Shown here: one piece after another, positions 51,152 to 60,654 of the stretch | Layout of the letters: every line of letters starts with the position of its first letter | Position numbering within the stretch: position 1 is the first letter of the stretch | From: JBMNCQ01 sp049366715 | GTDB taxonomy: Bacteria > Bacillota > Peptococcia > Peptococcales > BICA1-8 | Length of the DNA stretch: 64,000 nucleotides | NCBI GenBank assembly: GCA_049366715.1 | Contig: JBMNCQ010000054.1 | Coordinates: forward strand, 186,001 to 250,000 | Reading direction: 5' to 3' | The notes under the pieces: model-generated | The model's database searches: none | Seen by the model: only the letters and a program-made list of their open reading frames with translations | Told to the model about the DNA's origin: nothing | Position numbers and translations under genes: made by a program

Positions 51152-51673
51152 GTGTTAGCGGATTGTGGTCGAAAGGTGGTGTTACTCCTGGATTTTAATT
51201 GGTTAGGAATATTGATCTTTCTCTGGTTTATATTTAAAGGTTTTAAAAGTAGCAATGATGCCAAGCGAAAACGTGAAGAGCGGCGCAGGCAGGCTCCCGG
51301 CACGAAAAAGGAAGTGAAAAACCGGCCTTCTTCTCAATCAAGACGTCAGGTCAGTCCGCAACAAAAACAAGAACCTGCACCTTCCTGGTTCCCTTTTGAG
51401 CTGCCTCAACAAGAGCCCAGGAATGAAGCACCGGTCAAGACAGAAAAAAGAGCAAAGAAAAAAATGGCGGAGAAACAATATCTGAGTGAAAAGGAACAAC
51501 GGCCTCAAGAAGCGAGACCTTCAAATACTGCAGCGTCAGTTATTCAGCGACAGGAAGAACGCTGGAAGCAAACAAAATATCCCGTGGATATTGACAGGAA
51601 GGCTGTTGTAAACGGGATTATCTGGTCAGAAATACTGGGACCACCCAGAGCCAAAAATAAATATATAAGATGA
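51152..51673 (+). CDS. Hypothetical membrane-anchored basic protein
   Basis: Up to 173 residues. GAAAGGTGG at 51171-51179 suggests the real start is a little downstream of the first GTG (51152), possibly near 51188 at a CTG. One N-terminal helix (WLGILIFLWFIFKGF) is followed by a long Arg/Lys/Gln/Pro-rich, probably disordered region and a short conserved end (VVNGIIWSEILGPPRAKNKY). That terminal motif recurs in clostridial proteins next to floA, but no function is known to me. Confidence 0.7.
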   Translation: MLADCGRKVVLLLDFNWLGILIFLWFIFKGFKSSNDAKRKREERRRQAPGTKKEVKNRPSSQSRRQVSPQQKQEPAPSWFPFELPQQEPRNEAPVKTEKRAKKKMAEKQYLSEKEQRPQEARPSNTAASVIQRQEERWKQTKYPVDIDRKAVVNGIIWSEILGPPRAKNKYIR

Positions 51674-51709
51674 AAAAAAACCCTGTTCCTGCGAGCAGGG
51701 TTTTTTTTT
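51673..51709 (+). terminator. Strong rho-independent terminator
   Basis: AAAAAAAACCCTG and CAGGGTTTTTTTTT form a stem around TTCCTGCGAG and run into nine T. It ends the nfeD-floA unit and works in both directions by symmetry. Confidence 0.93.
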
Positions 51710-51937
51710 GTCACCGGGAACATACAGAGAATTGGTGGTTGAACTAACCGTTTATCAATTATGTATTTCCCGGACGTTTTTTGTTAGCTAAGTATAAATA
51801 AAACCTATTATCCTGAAAATAGTGATAGACTGCTTTGCGGTGGTTAAAGCTGATATCTGCGGTGAAGTGCGGAAACCGGAAATTAGAGAGAGGGTTTTCC
51901 TTATTTTAAATTAACAGAATAAGCCGGAGGAGTGGAC

Positions 51938-52711
51938 ATGAACCTATTTATAAAAATATTAGTGCAGACATGTATTGCATTTTTTACGATATTGGTATTA
52001 ACAAGAATTCTTGGTAAACAGCAGCTGGCTCAATTGACCTATTATGAATACATTAACGGGATTACCTTTGGCTCTATTGCTGCCACGATGGCGACTGATA
52101 CAGATCAGATTATGTGGCAGCATTTAGCCGGATTGATCTTTTTCGGTGTATTGACTTATTCGATGTCATATGTATCGTTAAAGAGCCGCCCTTTACGGAA
52201 AATTATCAGTGGTGAACCGGTAATAGTCGTGCAAAATGGCAAGATCCTGGAGAATAATCTAAAAAAAATGCGCTATGATCTTGATGAGCTCAATTCCGAA
52301 CTCCGTTATAAAGGTATCTTTAATATTGCAGATGTAGAGTTTGCAATTATTGAGACGAGTGGTAAATTTAGTGTTTTGAAGAAAACGGATGCCGACGCCC
52401 TAACTCGCCGGGATCTGGAAATTGTTGCCCCTGCTGAAGGCTTACAAGTGGAGGTAATCGTTGATGGTCAGATGATATATGCAAATTTAGTAAACATGGG
52501 TTTAGACGGTAAATGGCTGCTAAATCAGCTGGATATCAAAGGAATCAAACAGATTAAACAGGTCGCTTATGCCAGCATTGATGCCAATCATAATTTATAT
52601 TTTGATCTATATCAAGATAAGATAGCAGGTCAGATAGATGTTTCTGATGATGCGAAAATTCCATTTTCTTTGGATTTTTTAGAGAGTGGTCAAAAAAATA
52701 AAAAAAATTAA
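51938..52711 (+). CDS. DUF421/YetF family membrane protein
   Basis: 257 residues from the ATG at 51938 (GGAGGAGTGGAC before it). Three N-terminal helices include the family motif TRILGKQQLAQLTYYEYING ITFGSIAA. Two small alpha/beta repeats follow (residues about 90-230), with GEPVIVVQNGKILENNLKK and MRYDLDELNSELR. In Bacillus, YetF/YrbG-type proteins are linked to sporulation and germination, though the mechanism is not settled. Confidence 0.88.
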   Translation: MNLFIKILVQTCIAFFTILVLTRILGKQQLAQLTYYEYINGITFGSIAATMATDTDQIMWQHLAGLIFFGVLTYSMSYVSLKSRPLRKIISGEPVIVVQNGKILENNLKKMRYDLDELNSELRYKGIFNIADVEFAIIETSGKFSVLKKTDADALTRRDLEIVAPAEGLQVEVIVDGQMIYANLVNMGLDGKWLLNQLDIKGIKQIKQVAYASIDANHNLYFDLYQDKIAGQIDVSDDAKIPFSLDFLESGQKNKKN

Positions 52712-52868
52712 TTCCCGGGGATATCCGGTATCTGTAATAAAAAAGGACGCAAAAATAAAGAGAGGGCAGTGCTAATTTCCCGGACAAATATTAAATCTAT
52801 TGAATATTTTAGTAAAATGTGTAATAATTGTGAGTAATTGAGGATAATATAGGAGGTTTTGGTGTACT

Positions 52869-54364
52869 TTGGAAAGTTCTTATGTAGTTCCTGATTTTCA
52901 ATCCTACCCCTTAACTATGATAGTAGAAAATTTCCTAGATCCCAATAGCTCCAAGTTAGTAAAAAGGATATCTATTGATATTATAGAGAAAGTGACCCAG
53001 GCTATTTTAATCATTGATAACCAAGGTACGATCATGTTAGTGAATAATGCTTTTTTTAAAATGACAAATGTACTTGAGGCTGAAAAAGGCAGTAACTTTT
53101 TTCAATTCGAGGAATTAGACTTAAAAGAGGAAAATCTAATTAAAATTTTAGATTTTGGCATACCAATTTCCGGATGCCGTGATAATCTTTTACTCAATAA
53201 TAGTTCTATACCGGTCAAAATTAACATTTATCCTATCTTTGGCTCTGATAAAAACAGGCTAGGGGCGGTTTGCATCATTAACGACATATCCAGTGATGTG
53301 AGTTATAACAGATTGCTGAAGCAATCGGAAATTGTCTTGAATACGATCAATACAGGGGTAATTTTAATTAATAAAGATTTTAAAATAAGTATGATCAATA
53401 AACACATAGAAGAATGTCTGAACATTAAGCAACGTGATATCTTAGGACTGCCTTTTGACGTGTTGATGGATAATTTCGATAATAAAAATCAATACATCTT
53501 ACAATCATTGCAAAAACAAATAGACGTCAGAGATTTTGAAATTACTTTTGAAATAGATAATAAAAAGCATTTTTATATCTGTGATACCCATACATTGAAA
53601 ACCGATGCCGATGAATTTGACGGAATAATTATTTTTTTGAAGAATATTACAAAAATAAAGGAAATCGAAATTCATCTGGCCAAAAGTGATAAATTATCTG
53701 TAATTGGGGAACTAGCGGCTGGTACGGCTCATGAAATCAGGAATCCTCTGACTACAGTTAGAGGATTCGTTCAATTAATACATCAAAAAGCCCGCAAGAT
53801 AAATATAGATTTATTTGATACTTATGTAGACTTAATCTAAAAGAAATAGACCGTGTCAATCACATCATTAGTGAATTTTTAAATTTAGCGAAACCTAAGG
53901 AGATAAAGATTGAAGAATTAGATATTAATACACTCTTAAATGAAGTTATGTTTTTAATGGAAAATGAAGCGCTTCATAAAAGTGTCGTTATTGAAACGGA
54001 TTTTTTCCCGTCCCTGCCTCCGGTGATGGGCGATAGGAACCAGTTAACACAGGTGATATTAAATATCGTAAATAATGCTTTTCAGGCTATGGAAGAAAAA
54101 GGGCTGCTCTTAATTAAAACCGGTATCTCAGCGGATAAGTCGCAAGTCATAATTAATTTTATTGATAATGGTAAAGGAATACCGGAAGAGATTATCGATA
54201 AAATATTTGATCCTTTTGTTAGTAATAAAGAAGGAGGGACCGGGCTGGGATTAGCCATTTCCAACAGGATTATTACCGATCATAAGGGGGAGTTAAAGGT
54301 GTCTAGTAAGCCCGGGGAAGGAACAAACTTTTCTGTGATATTACCGGGTATAACAACACTATAA
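52869..54364 (+). pseudogene. PAS-domain sensor histidine kinase, frameshifted in the dimerisation domain
   Basis: Two frames together encode a soluble kinase of about 498 residues. PAS domains are at about 40-140 (VTQAILIIDNQGTIMLVNNA) and 160-270. The H-box GELAAGTAHEIRNPLTTVRG has the phospho-acceptor His, and then the frame stops at 53840 after YVDLI. A second frame continues as KEIDRVNHIISEFLNLAKP to an N-box (NIVNNAFQAM), G1 (DNGKGIPEE) and G2 (GGTGLGLAISNRI). One base is missing near 53836-53840 (ATCTAAAAG for ATCTTAAAAG). The layout resembles sporulation-type kinases (KinA family). TTG start at 52869 behind AGGAGG. Confidence 0.85.
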
Positions 54365-54448
54365 AAATTTTTAATAAAGAATTGTTAGCTTTTACCAACC
54401 CTTTAATAATTCTATTATGCCCCAGGATTTTATTTTTGGAGAATACAA

Positions 54449-54477
54449 AGGCAGCCCGCTGATGGGCTTCTTTTTTT
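54449..54477 (+). terminator. Rho-independent terminator
   Basis: AGCCC-GCTGAT-GGGCT followed by TCTTTTTTT. It separates the kinase from the sporulation genes. Confidence 0.85.
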
Positions 54478-54604
54478 AATTGATTAAGAAAAAATTAGTG
54501 TACCGAACAGAAACTTGTAAATAGGTTCGAAGAGTTGCGAGTAACTAGTAAGCATAACCCCTTATTCCCCGGCATAAATTTATTAGGAAAGAGGGGGATT
54601 TTTT

Positions 54605-54886
54605 ATGCCTTTTACCGATAAATACAAAATAAAGCAAAGGTTCTCTAATGTACTGGATATTCCGAAGGATGTGATGTTGGATTTACCCAAGATGACGATT
54701 ATCGGTGATATTCAAATATATATTGAAAATCATAGGGGTATTATTGAATATACCGGTGAACAGATCCGTTTAAGCACTTCTTTGGGGGAGCTGATCATAA
54801 AGGGGGAAGATTTAGTTTTACGTAACATTAATATTGAGGAAGTATATCTTGACGGGCGGATAAAAAGTATAGAGTATGCCCGATAA
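54605..54886 (+). CDS. yqfC: Sporulation protein YqfC
   Basis: 93 residues, the usual YqfC length, with the conserved VLDIPKDVMLDLPKMTIIGD and the end LRNINIEEVYLDGRIKSIEY. YqfC-family genes are found only in endospore formers, are expressed in the mother cell and always precede yqfD. GAAAGAGGGGG precedes the ATG. Confidence 0.93.
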   Translation: MPFTDKYKIKQRFSNVLDIPKDVMLDLPKMTIIGDIQIYIENHRGIIEYTGEQIRLSTSLGELIIKGEDLVLRNINIEEVYLDGRIKSIEYAR

Positions 54887-55043
54887 GATCTCCCAAGGTG
54901 TCTGGGGATATGCTGTTGCCTTTAACGAAAAACAGGAGAGAGCGTCTAGGAAATATCGACGTGTAAGATATATTTTAAGATGATCATGAGCTGCTGCAGA
55001 GACAGACGGCAGCGCATTTAATTATACACAGGAGGCGAATAGG

Positions 55044-56273
55044 TTGAGATGGTATTCCTATTTAGTAGGTTACTTAATCGTTATAATTGAATGTCAATTT
55101 CCCGAAAAAGTGATTAATATGGCAATGACCCGGGGAATTTTTTTATGGGATATTATGCATATTGGTGAGCGTAAAATAATTCTTAAAGTAAGATTACATG
55201 CTTTTAAGCCTTTGGCACGCATTACGCGCAAATGCGGCGGTCGTATTCAGATTAAAGGACGGGAGGGTCTGCCTTTTCAGATTAAGCATATCAAACGAAG
55301 AAAAACCCTGGCTTTAGGAGGAATTTTATTTTTATTGAGCTTATATATTTTAAGTTCTTTTGTCTGGGTAGTTGAAGTTAGCGGAAATGAAGATCTGACT
55401 GCCGCTAAAATAAAAGAAATTGCAGCCCGGCATGGTTTGAAAGCCGGGGCGGTAATTAAAAGAATCGATTTGGATAAAATTGAAGAAGAAATGCTGGATT
55501 CTCATCCCAAATTGGCCTGGGTAGGGATCAGTATCCAGGGAACAAAAGTTACGATAGAAATTTCGGAAAAAGTATTAATACCGGAAACAGATGAGACCAA
55601 AATTGCTCATATAGTGGCGAAAGAAGCGGGTGTCATCAAAGAAATGCTTGTATTAATAGGGACCCCTCTGGTTAAAGAAGGAGATAAAGTACACCAGGGT
55701 CAAATTCTAATATCGGGTATGGTTTATCCCGAGATATTTTTAAATGATGATGGAACCTATGGGCATGGAGGAAACCCGGATCTTGTCAGGGCCAAAGGTG
55801 TGGTTAGGGCCAATGTGTCCCATATTACGCAAGGAGATTGCCCCGTAGAAGAAAGAAAAAGGATTACTACGGGCCTGGAAAGCCGGCAAGTTATTTTAAA
55901 AGTAGGCCGGAAGCAGTTTGTCGTACAGGGGCCCCAAGCCGTTCCTTTTCAATATTATCAATTAGAAACCCATGTAGAACCTTTTCATTGGAGGAATATA
56001 AAGCTGCCTGTCGAATTAGTTACCAATATCTATCTTGAAGAAAAGCAAATAATTAATAAATATGGTTTAGAAGGAGCCTATCAGGAAGCAGTAAAACGGG
56101 CAGAAGATAATTTAACCTTGAAATTACCGGAGGATATTAAAATTTTAAATAAATCCGTGGAGTTAATTTCGCCGCAAGATAATAAAATCGTAACTGTAGA
56201 GGTAACCTGGGAATGTCTGGAGGATATTGCTGTTCCTTTATTGATTTCCACCGACAATATTGGCGATTCTTGA
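55044..56273 (+). CDS. yqfD: Sporulation protein YqfD
   Basis: 409 residues from the TTG at 55044 (AGGAGGCGAA upstream). A cytoplasmic N-terminal domain (about 1-85) is followed by one membrane helix (TLALGGILFLLSLYILSSFV) and an outer domain with FVWVVEVSGNEDLTAAKI (POTRA-like) and a beta domain. It matches the family required at stage IV of sporulation. Order yqfC-yqfD-phoH is conserved. Confidence 0.93.
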   Translation: MRWYSYLVGYLIVIIECQFPEKVINMAMTRGIFLWDIMHIGERKIILKVRLHAFKPLARITRKCGGRIQIKGREGLPFQIKHIKRRKTLALGGILFLLSLYILSSFVWVVEVSGNEDLTAAKIKEIAARHGLKAGAVIKRIDLDKIEEEMLDSHPKLAWVGISIQGTKVTIEISEKVLIPETDETKIAHIVAKEAGVIKEMLVLIGTPLVKEGDKVHQGQILISGMVYPEIFLNDDGTYGHGGNPDLVRAKGVVRANVSHITQGDCPVEERKRITTGLESRQVILKVGRKQFVVQGPQAVPFQYYQLETHVEPFHWRNIKLPVELVTNIYLEEKQIINKYGLEGAYQEAVKRAEDNLTLKLPEDIKILNKSVELISPQDNKIVTVEVTWECLEDIAVPLLISTDNIGDS

Positions 56274-56444
56274 TCTAATAAGGTATAATGAATCAAGCAC
56301 ATCTATTGGCTTATTTAGCTATTCGTTTATACATCTATCCACCGGGGAATTTTATTTTCCGGCTTAACATGATATCGTAAAAGCAAAGTGCTTTGTGAAC
56401 TTACGGATGGTTATTCGTCACTACAATAGGGGGTATATAATAGA

Positions 56445-57422
56445 TTGTCCAATCAACATCAGGCAAGGATAGCTTTAAAAGATAATAATCAAGCTGCCAT
56501 ACTTTTTGGTATGCAGGATATGCATTTGAAGTTTATTGAGAAGAACATTTCCGCTAAGATTGTGGCCCGCAGCGATGAGATAATTATGACAGGTACTGAA
56601 GAAGAGGTGCTTTTTGCTAAACAGTTATTTGAGCATTTAATTGAGTTATTAAATAACGGTAAGATGATAAATGTTGCCGATATTAATTATGCTTTAAGTA
56701 TTCTTTCCCAGGAACCGGAGGAGAAAGTATCTGAATACTTATCGGAAACCTTGCAGGTTACCGCACGGGGAAAACAGATCCGGCCTAAGACAATAGGACA
56801 ATATAAATATGTTAAAGCCCTTAGGGAGAATGATATTGTATTTGGAATCGGGCCTGCCGGCACGGGTAAAACATACCTGGCGGTAGTAATGGCAATTAAA
56901 GCTTTACGCAATAAAGATGTTCAACGTATTATTTTAACAAGACCGGCTGTAGAGGCCGGAGAAAAATTAGGATTTTTGCCGGGGGATCTGCAGGATAAAG
57001 TAGACCCGTATTTACGGCCTTTGTATGATAGTTTGTATGATATTTTGGGAATTGAAACTGCTCAGAGATATATGGAAAAAAGGATAATTGAGATTGCGCC
57101 TTTAGCATATATGAGAGGCCGGACTCTTGATGACTCCTTTATTATACTGGATGAAGCACAAAATACTACCCCGGAGCAGATGAAGATGTTTTTAACCCGG
57201 ATCGGTTTTGGATCCAAAGCGGTAGTAACCGGTGATATAACTCAGGTTGATTTACCCAGGAATAATGAATCGGGACTTATCCTGGTGCAAAGAATTCTGC
57301 AATCAGTGCCCGAAATAAGTTTTCAATATTTAACCCGGGCCGATGTAGTGAGACATCCCGTAGTTTCCAAAATAATAGCAGCTTATGAGTTATATCAAAA
57401 TGAGGTAGAAGAAAGGAGGTAA
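56445..57422 (+). CDS. phoH: PhoH-like ATPase
   Basis: 325 residues, TTG start at 56445 behind AGGGGGTATATAA. An N-terminal KH-like part (about 15-75) precedes a P-loop ATPase with GPAGTGKTYLAVV (Walker A), RPAVEAGEKLGFLPGDLQDK, IILDEAQNTTPEQMKMFLTR (Walker B) and the PhoH sensor motif VVTGDITQVDLP. PhoH-like proteins act in RNA metabolism together with YbeY, whose gene is two genes downstream. Confidence 0.95.
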   Translation: MSNQHQARIALKDNNQAAILFGMQDMHLKFIEKNISAKIVARSDEIIMTGTEEEVLFAKQLFEHLIELLNNGKMINVADINYALSILSQEPEEKVSEYLSETLQVTARGKQIRPKTIGQYKYVKALRENDIVFGIGPAGTGKTYLAVVMAIKALRNKDVQRIILTRPAVEAGEKLGFLPGDLQDKVDPYLRPLYDSLYDILGIETAQRYMEKRIIEIAPLAYMRGRTLDDSFIILDEAQNTTPEQMKMFLTRIGFGSKAVVTGDITQVDLPRNNESGLILVQRILQSVPEISFQYLTRADVVRHPVVSKIIAAYELYQNEVEERR

Positions 57423-57426
57423 CTCC

Positions 57427-59619
57427 GTGACATTTCCTAAAAATATTAAAGTCAAGCTGCCTAAAATCTTAACGCAGTGGTTAGGGTATAGTAAGGTGCG
57501 CAGATTAATCTGGAGCATTTTGTTTTTTGGCTTTACTTTAGGAATTCTAGCTCTGCATTTTCTGCCGGATCGAATGCCTCTAGAGGTAGGACAAGTTAGC
57601 CCTATTGATATAACCGCCAATCGTTATTTGACTTTTGAGGATGAGGATGCCACTGAAAGGAAGCGGCTGGAGGTCGCGCAAAATGTCAAAGATGTCTATG
57701 AGCTGAATCCGGATATAGTCATTAGTACCAATCGTGCAATTGGCGCTAGTTTTACCAAGGTATTAGGAGTTGCCGTTAACCCTAAACTGGAAGAAATAGA
57801 TAAGACCAAAGCTTTAAAATCCTTCGGCTGGAGTGTTACCGACCAGCAGTGGCAGGAAGTATTGAAGCTGGAGCCGAAGCAAATTCAGGAATTAGAAGAG
57901 CAGACCAAAAAAATAGTCAATAATACCTTTGATAAAGGCGTAAATAGTGAAAATTTGCAGTTTGCCGTAGATAAGATTTTATCCGAAGTGGAGCTTTTGG
58001 AAATTAACCCTGCTTACAGGGCATTAATAAAAGGTGTTTTAAGTTCGGTAGAATTTCAGCCTAATTTACTTTTCAACCCTGTAGCGACAGAAGAACAAAG
58101 AAAGCAGGCTAAGGAAGCAGTAGAACCTGTAAATGTGGTAATTCAAAAAAATGAAAGAATAGTTAGTGCCGGAGATGTGCTGACCCAGAGGCAGGTTGAT
58201 ATCCTGACCTGGCTGGGCTATAAGAATAATGCCTCACCAACGTATATTATGGTCGGATTAGCCTTATTTACCGGATTGATTATGATGCTGGGCGCGCTAT
58301 TTCTGCGACATTACCGGAAGGATTTGTATAGGAATGAGACGTACTTAGTATTATTAATGCTTTTAGTCGTTTTAACACTGGTGGTATGCAAATTAATTCT
58401 GGCGATAAAATTGAGCAATATTCCGGAAAGAGCCGATCAGGTCGGGCACATGGTTCCTGTTGCCGCCGGAACAATGCTGATTGCCATTCTTTTAGACACA
58501 AAACTGGCCATATTTATTACTGTGATCTTTTCCATCATTGTGGGGTTATTTACCGGACAGATGACTTTTGTTTTAACAGCCCTTACCGGTGGCCTTGTTG
58601 GTGTTTATAGCGTATCCCATTTGAGTCAGCGTACGGATCTTGCCAAAGCCGGTATTTGGATTGCTTTTGCCAATATTGCCAGTGTTTTTTCTTTGGGTCT
58701 TTTAAATAATTTGAGCTGGCCCCAGATTATTATCGGTTCCGGTTTTGGGATTGCCAACGGAATTTTATCGTCTGTTTTGACAATCGGATTATTGCCTTAT
58801 TTGGAAAACGGTTTTGGGATTACAACATCCGTAAGACTGCTGGAACTTTCTAATCCTAATCACCCCCTGCTGAAAAAGCTCCTTTTGGAAGCATCAGGTA
58901 CGTATCATCATTCAATTTTGGTGGGTAATTTAGGAGAGGCTGCTGCCGATACCATTGGTGCCGAATCTCTTTTAGTCAGAGTAGGCGCTTATTATCATGA
59001 TATTGGAAAAGTAAAACGACCCTATTTCTTTGTAGAGAATCAAATTTCCGGTGAAAATCCCCATGATAAAATAGCAGCGCCTTTAAGTACCTTGATTATT
59101 ACCTCCCATGTTAAAGATGGTGTTGAACTGGCTAAATCTTATGGGTTACCCCAGGTTATTATAGACATGATTGCTCAGCATCACGGAACCAGCTTAGTCA
59201 AATATTTTTATCATAAGGCGAAAGAAAGTGAAAAAGAGGATTCCGTTAAAGAAGGGGACTTCCGCTATGATGCTCCTAAGCCTCAGAGCAAGGAGGCTGC
59301 CATAATAATGCTGGCCGATAATGTTGAAGCGGCAGTAAGATCCTTAAAGCAAGTAACCCCGGGCAAGATCGAAGGAATGGTAAGAACTATCATTAAAGAC
59401 AGGCTGAATGACGGGCAGTTAGATGAATGTGATTTAACCTTTAAAGATTTGGATAAAATTGCCAATTCCTTTGTCCGGGTTTTAAACGGAATTTTCCATC
59501 ATCGTATTGAATACCCGGAAAGTGTGATCAAAGCTATGGAAAAGAAAGGTGAAAGCAATGCCCTTGATAATAGCCAATCAGCAGGAAAAGGTGGCTCTTC
59601 CCCCCCGACTGGAGTTTAG
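57427..59619 (+). CDS. pgpH: 7TM-HD c-di-AMP phosphodiesterase PgpH (YqfF)
   Basis: 730 residues from the GTG at 57427. Domain order is an N-terminal helix, an outer 7TMR-HDED domain (about 55-270), seven membrane helices (about 275-465) and an HD domain (about 490-685) with HHSILVGNLGEAAADTIGAE, GAYYHDIGKVKRP and TSHVKDGVELAKSYGLPQVI. Family members degrade c-di-AMP and so affect cell-wall and potassium homeostasis. It starts five bases after phoH; its 3' end overlaps ybeY by 62 bp. Confidence 0.95.
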   Translation: MTFPKNIKVKLPKILTQWLGYSKVRRLIWSILFFGFTLGILALHFLPDRMPLEVGQVSPIDITANRYLTFEDEDATERKRLEVAQNVKDVYELNPDIVISTNRAIGASFTKVLGVAVNPKLEEIDKTKALKSFGWSVTDQQWQEVLKLEPKQIQELEEQTKKIVNNTFDKGVNSENLQFAVDKILSEVELLEINPAYRALIKGVLSSVEFQPNLLFNPVATEEQRKQAKEAVEPVNVVIQKNERIVSAGDVLTQRQVDILTWLGYKNNASPTYIMVGLALFTGLIMMLGALFLRHYRKDLYRNETYLVLLMLLVVLTLVVCKLILAIKLSNIPERADQVGHMVPVAAGTMLIAILLDTKLAIFITVIFSIIVGLFTGQMTFVLTALTGGLVGVYSVSHLSQRTDLAKAGIWIAFANIASVFSLGLLNNLSWPQIIIGSGFGIANGILSSVLTIGLLPYLENGFGITTSVRLLELSNPNHPLLKKLLLEASGTYHHSILVGNLGEAAADTIGAESLLVRVGAYYHDIGKVKRPYFFVENQISGENPHDKIAAPLSTLIITSHVKDGVELAKSYGLPQVIIDMIAQHHGTSLVKYFYHKAKESEKEDSVKEGDFRYDAPKPQSKEAAIIMLADNVEAAVRSLKQVTPGKIEGMVRTIIKDRLNDGQLDECDLTFKDLDKIANSFVRVLNGIFHHRIEYPESVIKAMEKKGESNALDNSQSAGKGGSSPPTGV

Positions 59620-60028
59620 TTTAGCAGGGATTGCCGCAAAATGCCTGGAAATAGAAAAAGTTAAGCCCGTTGCTGAAATAAGTTTGGTTTTTGTCGATGA
59701 CCGGCAGATTCAAGAATTAAATAAAACCTACAGGGGCAAAGATCAGCCTACCGATGTATTATCTTTTTCCCTGCTGGAGACTACGGAAGATGAGCCGCCA
59801 ATAATAGCGGAGGAAAGTGAATTGCTGCTGGGAGATATCATAATTTCCCTGGAGACTGCCGGAAATCAGGCCAAAGACTATGGACATTCTTTAGAAAGAG
59901 AAATTTCATATTTGATGGTACATGGTCTTCTTCATTTATTAGGCTATGATCATGTGCGGGAAGAAGATAAAAAAGTCATGCGCGCCAGGGAAGAAGAATT
60001 ATTAAAGGTTGCAGGCTTAACAAGATAA
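59558..60028 (+). CDS. ybeY: rRNA maturation endoribonuclease YbeY
   Basis: 156 residues from the ATG at 59558 (AAAGGTGAAAGCA upstream); a GTG at 59549 overlaps that site. The metal motif HGLLHLLGYDH (H-x3-H-x5-H) is complete and the central YRGKDQPTDVLSFSL is typical. YbeY acts in 16S rRNA 3' maturation and ribosome quality control. The long overlap with the preceding gene implies translational coupling. Confidence 0.95.
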   Translation: MPLIIANQQEKVALPPRLEFSLAGIAAKCLEIEKVKPVAEISLVFVDDRQIQELNKTYRGKDQPTDVLSFSLLETTEDEPPIIAEESELLLGDIIISLETAGNQAKDYGHSLEREISYLMVHGLLHLLGYDHVREEDKKVMRAREEELLKVAGLTR

Positions 60029-60219
60029 TGGTAATACTTCTAGGTGACAGGTGGTCTGACATAAACATTATTGAAAAGTGATTAGAAATAGATTAATGTG
60101 AAATTGCGCCAGCAGCGTTCTAAATAGCTCAAAAGCTTCTGTATAAGTAACTTTAGCTACCGGTTGACTAGTTACTGCCCCTAAATGCTGATCCGCAGAG
60201 AAATAGGATGGTATAGATT

Positions 60220-60588
60220 ATGAGAAAAAAGGCGGGATTTTTTACCAGCTTTAATTTTGCTTTACAAGGTATTAAATACTGCGTTTTAAAGGAGCGCAAT
60301 ATACGTATCCATCTAGCCCTAGCGGCAGCAGCTCTTTTGTTAAGCTGGATTCTAGGTATTTCTCCAATTGAATGGGTTCTGGTCGTGGCTGTTATTACTG
60401 TAGTGATCGCTTTAGAAATGATAAATACCGCAATAGAAAGAACTGTTGATTTGTTTTCCCCAGCATACCATCCATTAGCTGAAACAGCCAAGAATGTAGC
60501 TGCCGGAGCAGTATTAATTGCCGCCCTAAATGCTGTAGTGACCGGGGCGGTTATTTTTCTCCCCAAATTATTTGCATATTTCAGGTAA
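60220..60588 (+). CDS. dgkA: Undecaprenol/diacylglycerol kinase (DgkA family)
   Basis: 122 residues with three membrane helices and the catalytic motif VVIALEMINTAIERTVDL (ExxNTAxE). In Gram-positives this family phosphorylates undecaprenol (recycling of the cell-wall carrier lipid). The position between ybeY and the CBS protein/cdd is conserved in Firmicutes. The 190-bp spacer before it holds one GGTCTGACATAAA word like the one at 2941. Confidence 0.94.
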   Translation: MRKKAGFFTSFNFALQGIKYCVLKERNIRIHLALAAAALLLSWILGISPIEWVLVVAVITVVIALEMINTAIERTVDLFSPAYHPLAETAKNVAAGAVLIAALNAVVTGAVIFLPKLFAYFR

Positions 60589-60654
60589 GATCTGTACTTT
60601 TTAAGTAAATATTAATAGTATATTTCTGCATAGATTTTTAGGGTGGGATTTATT

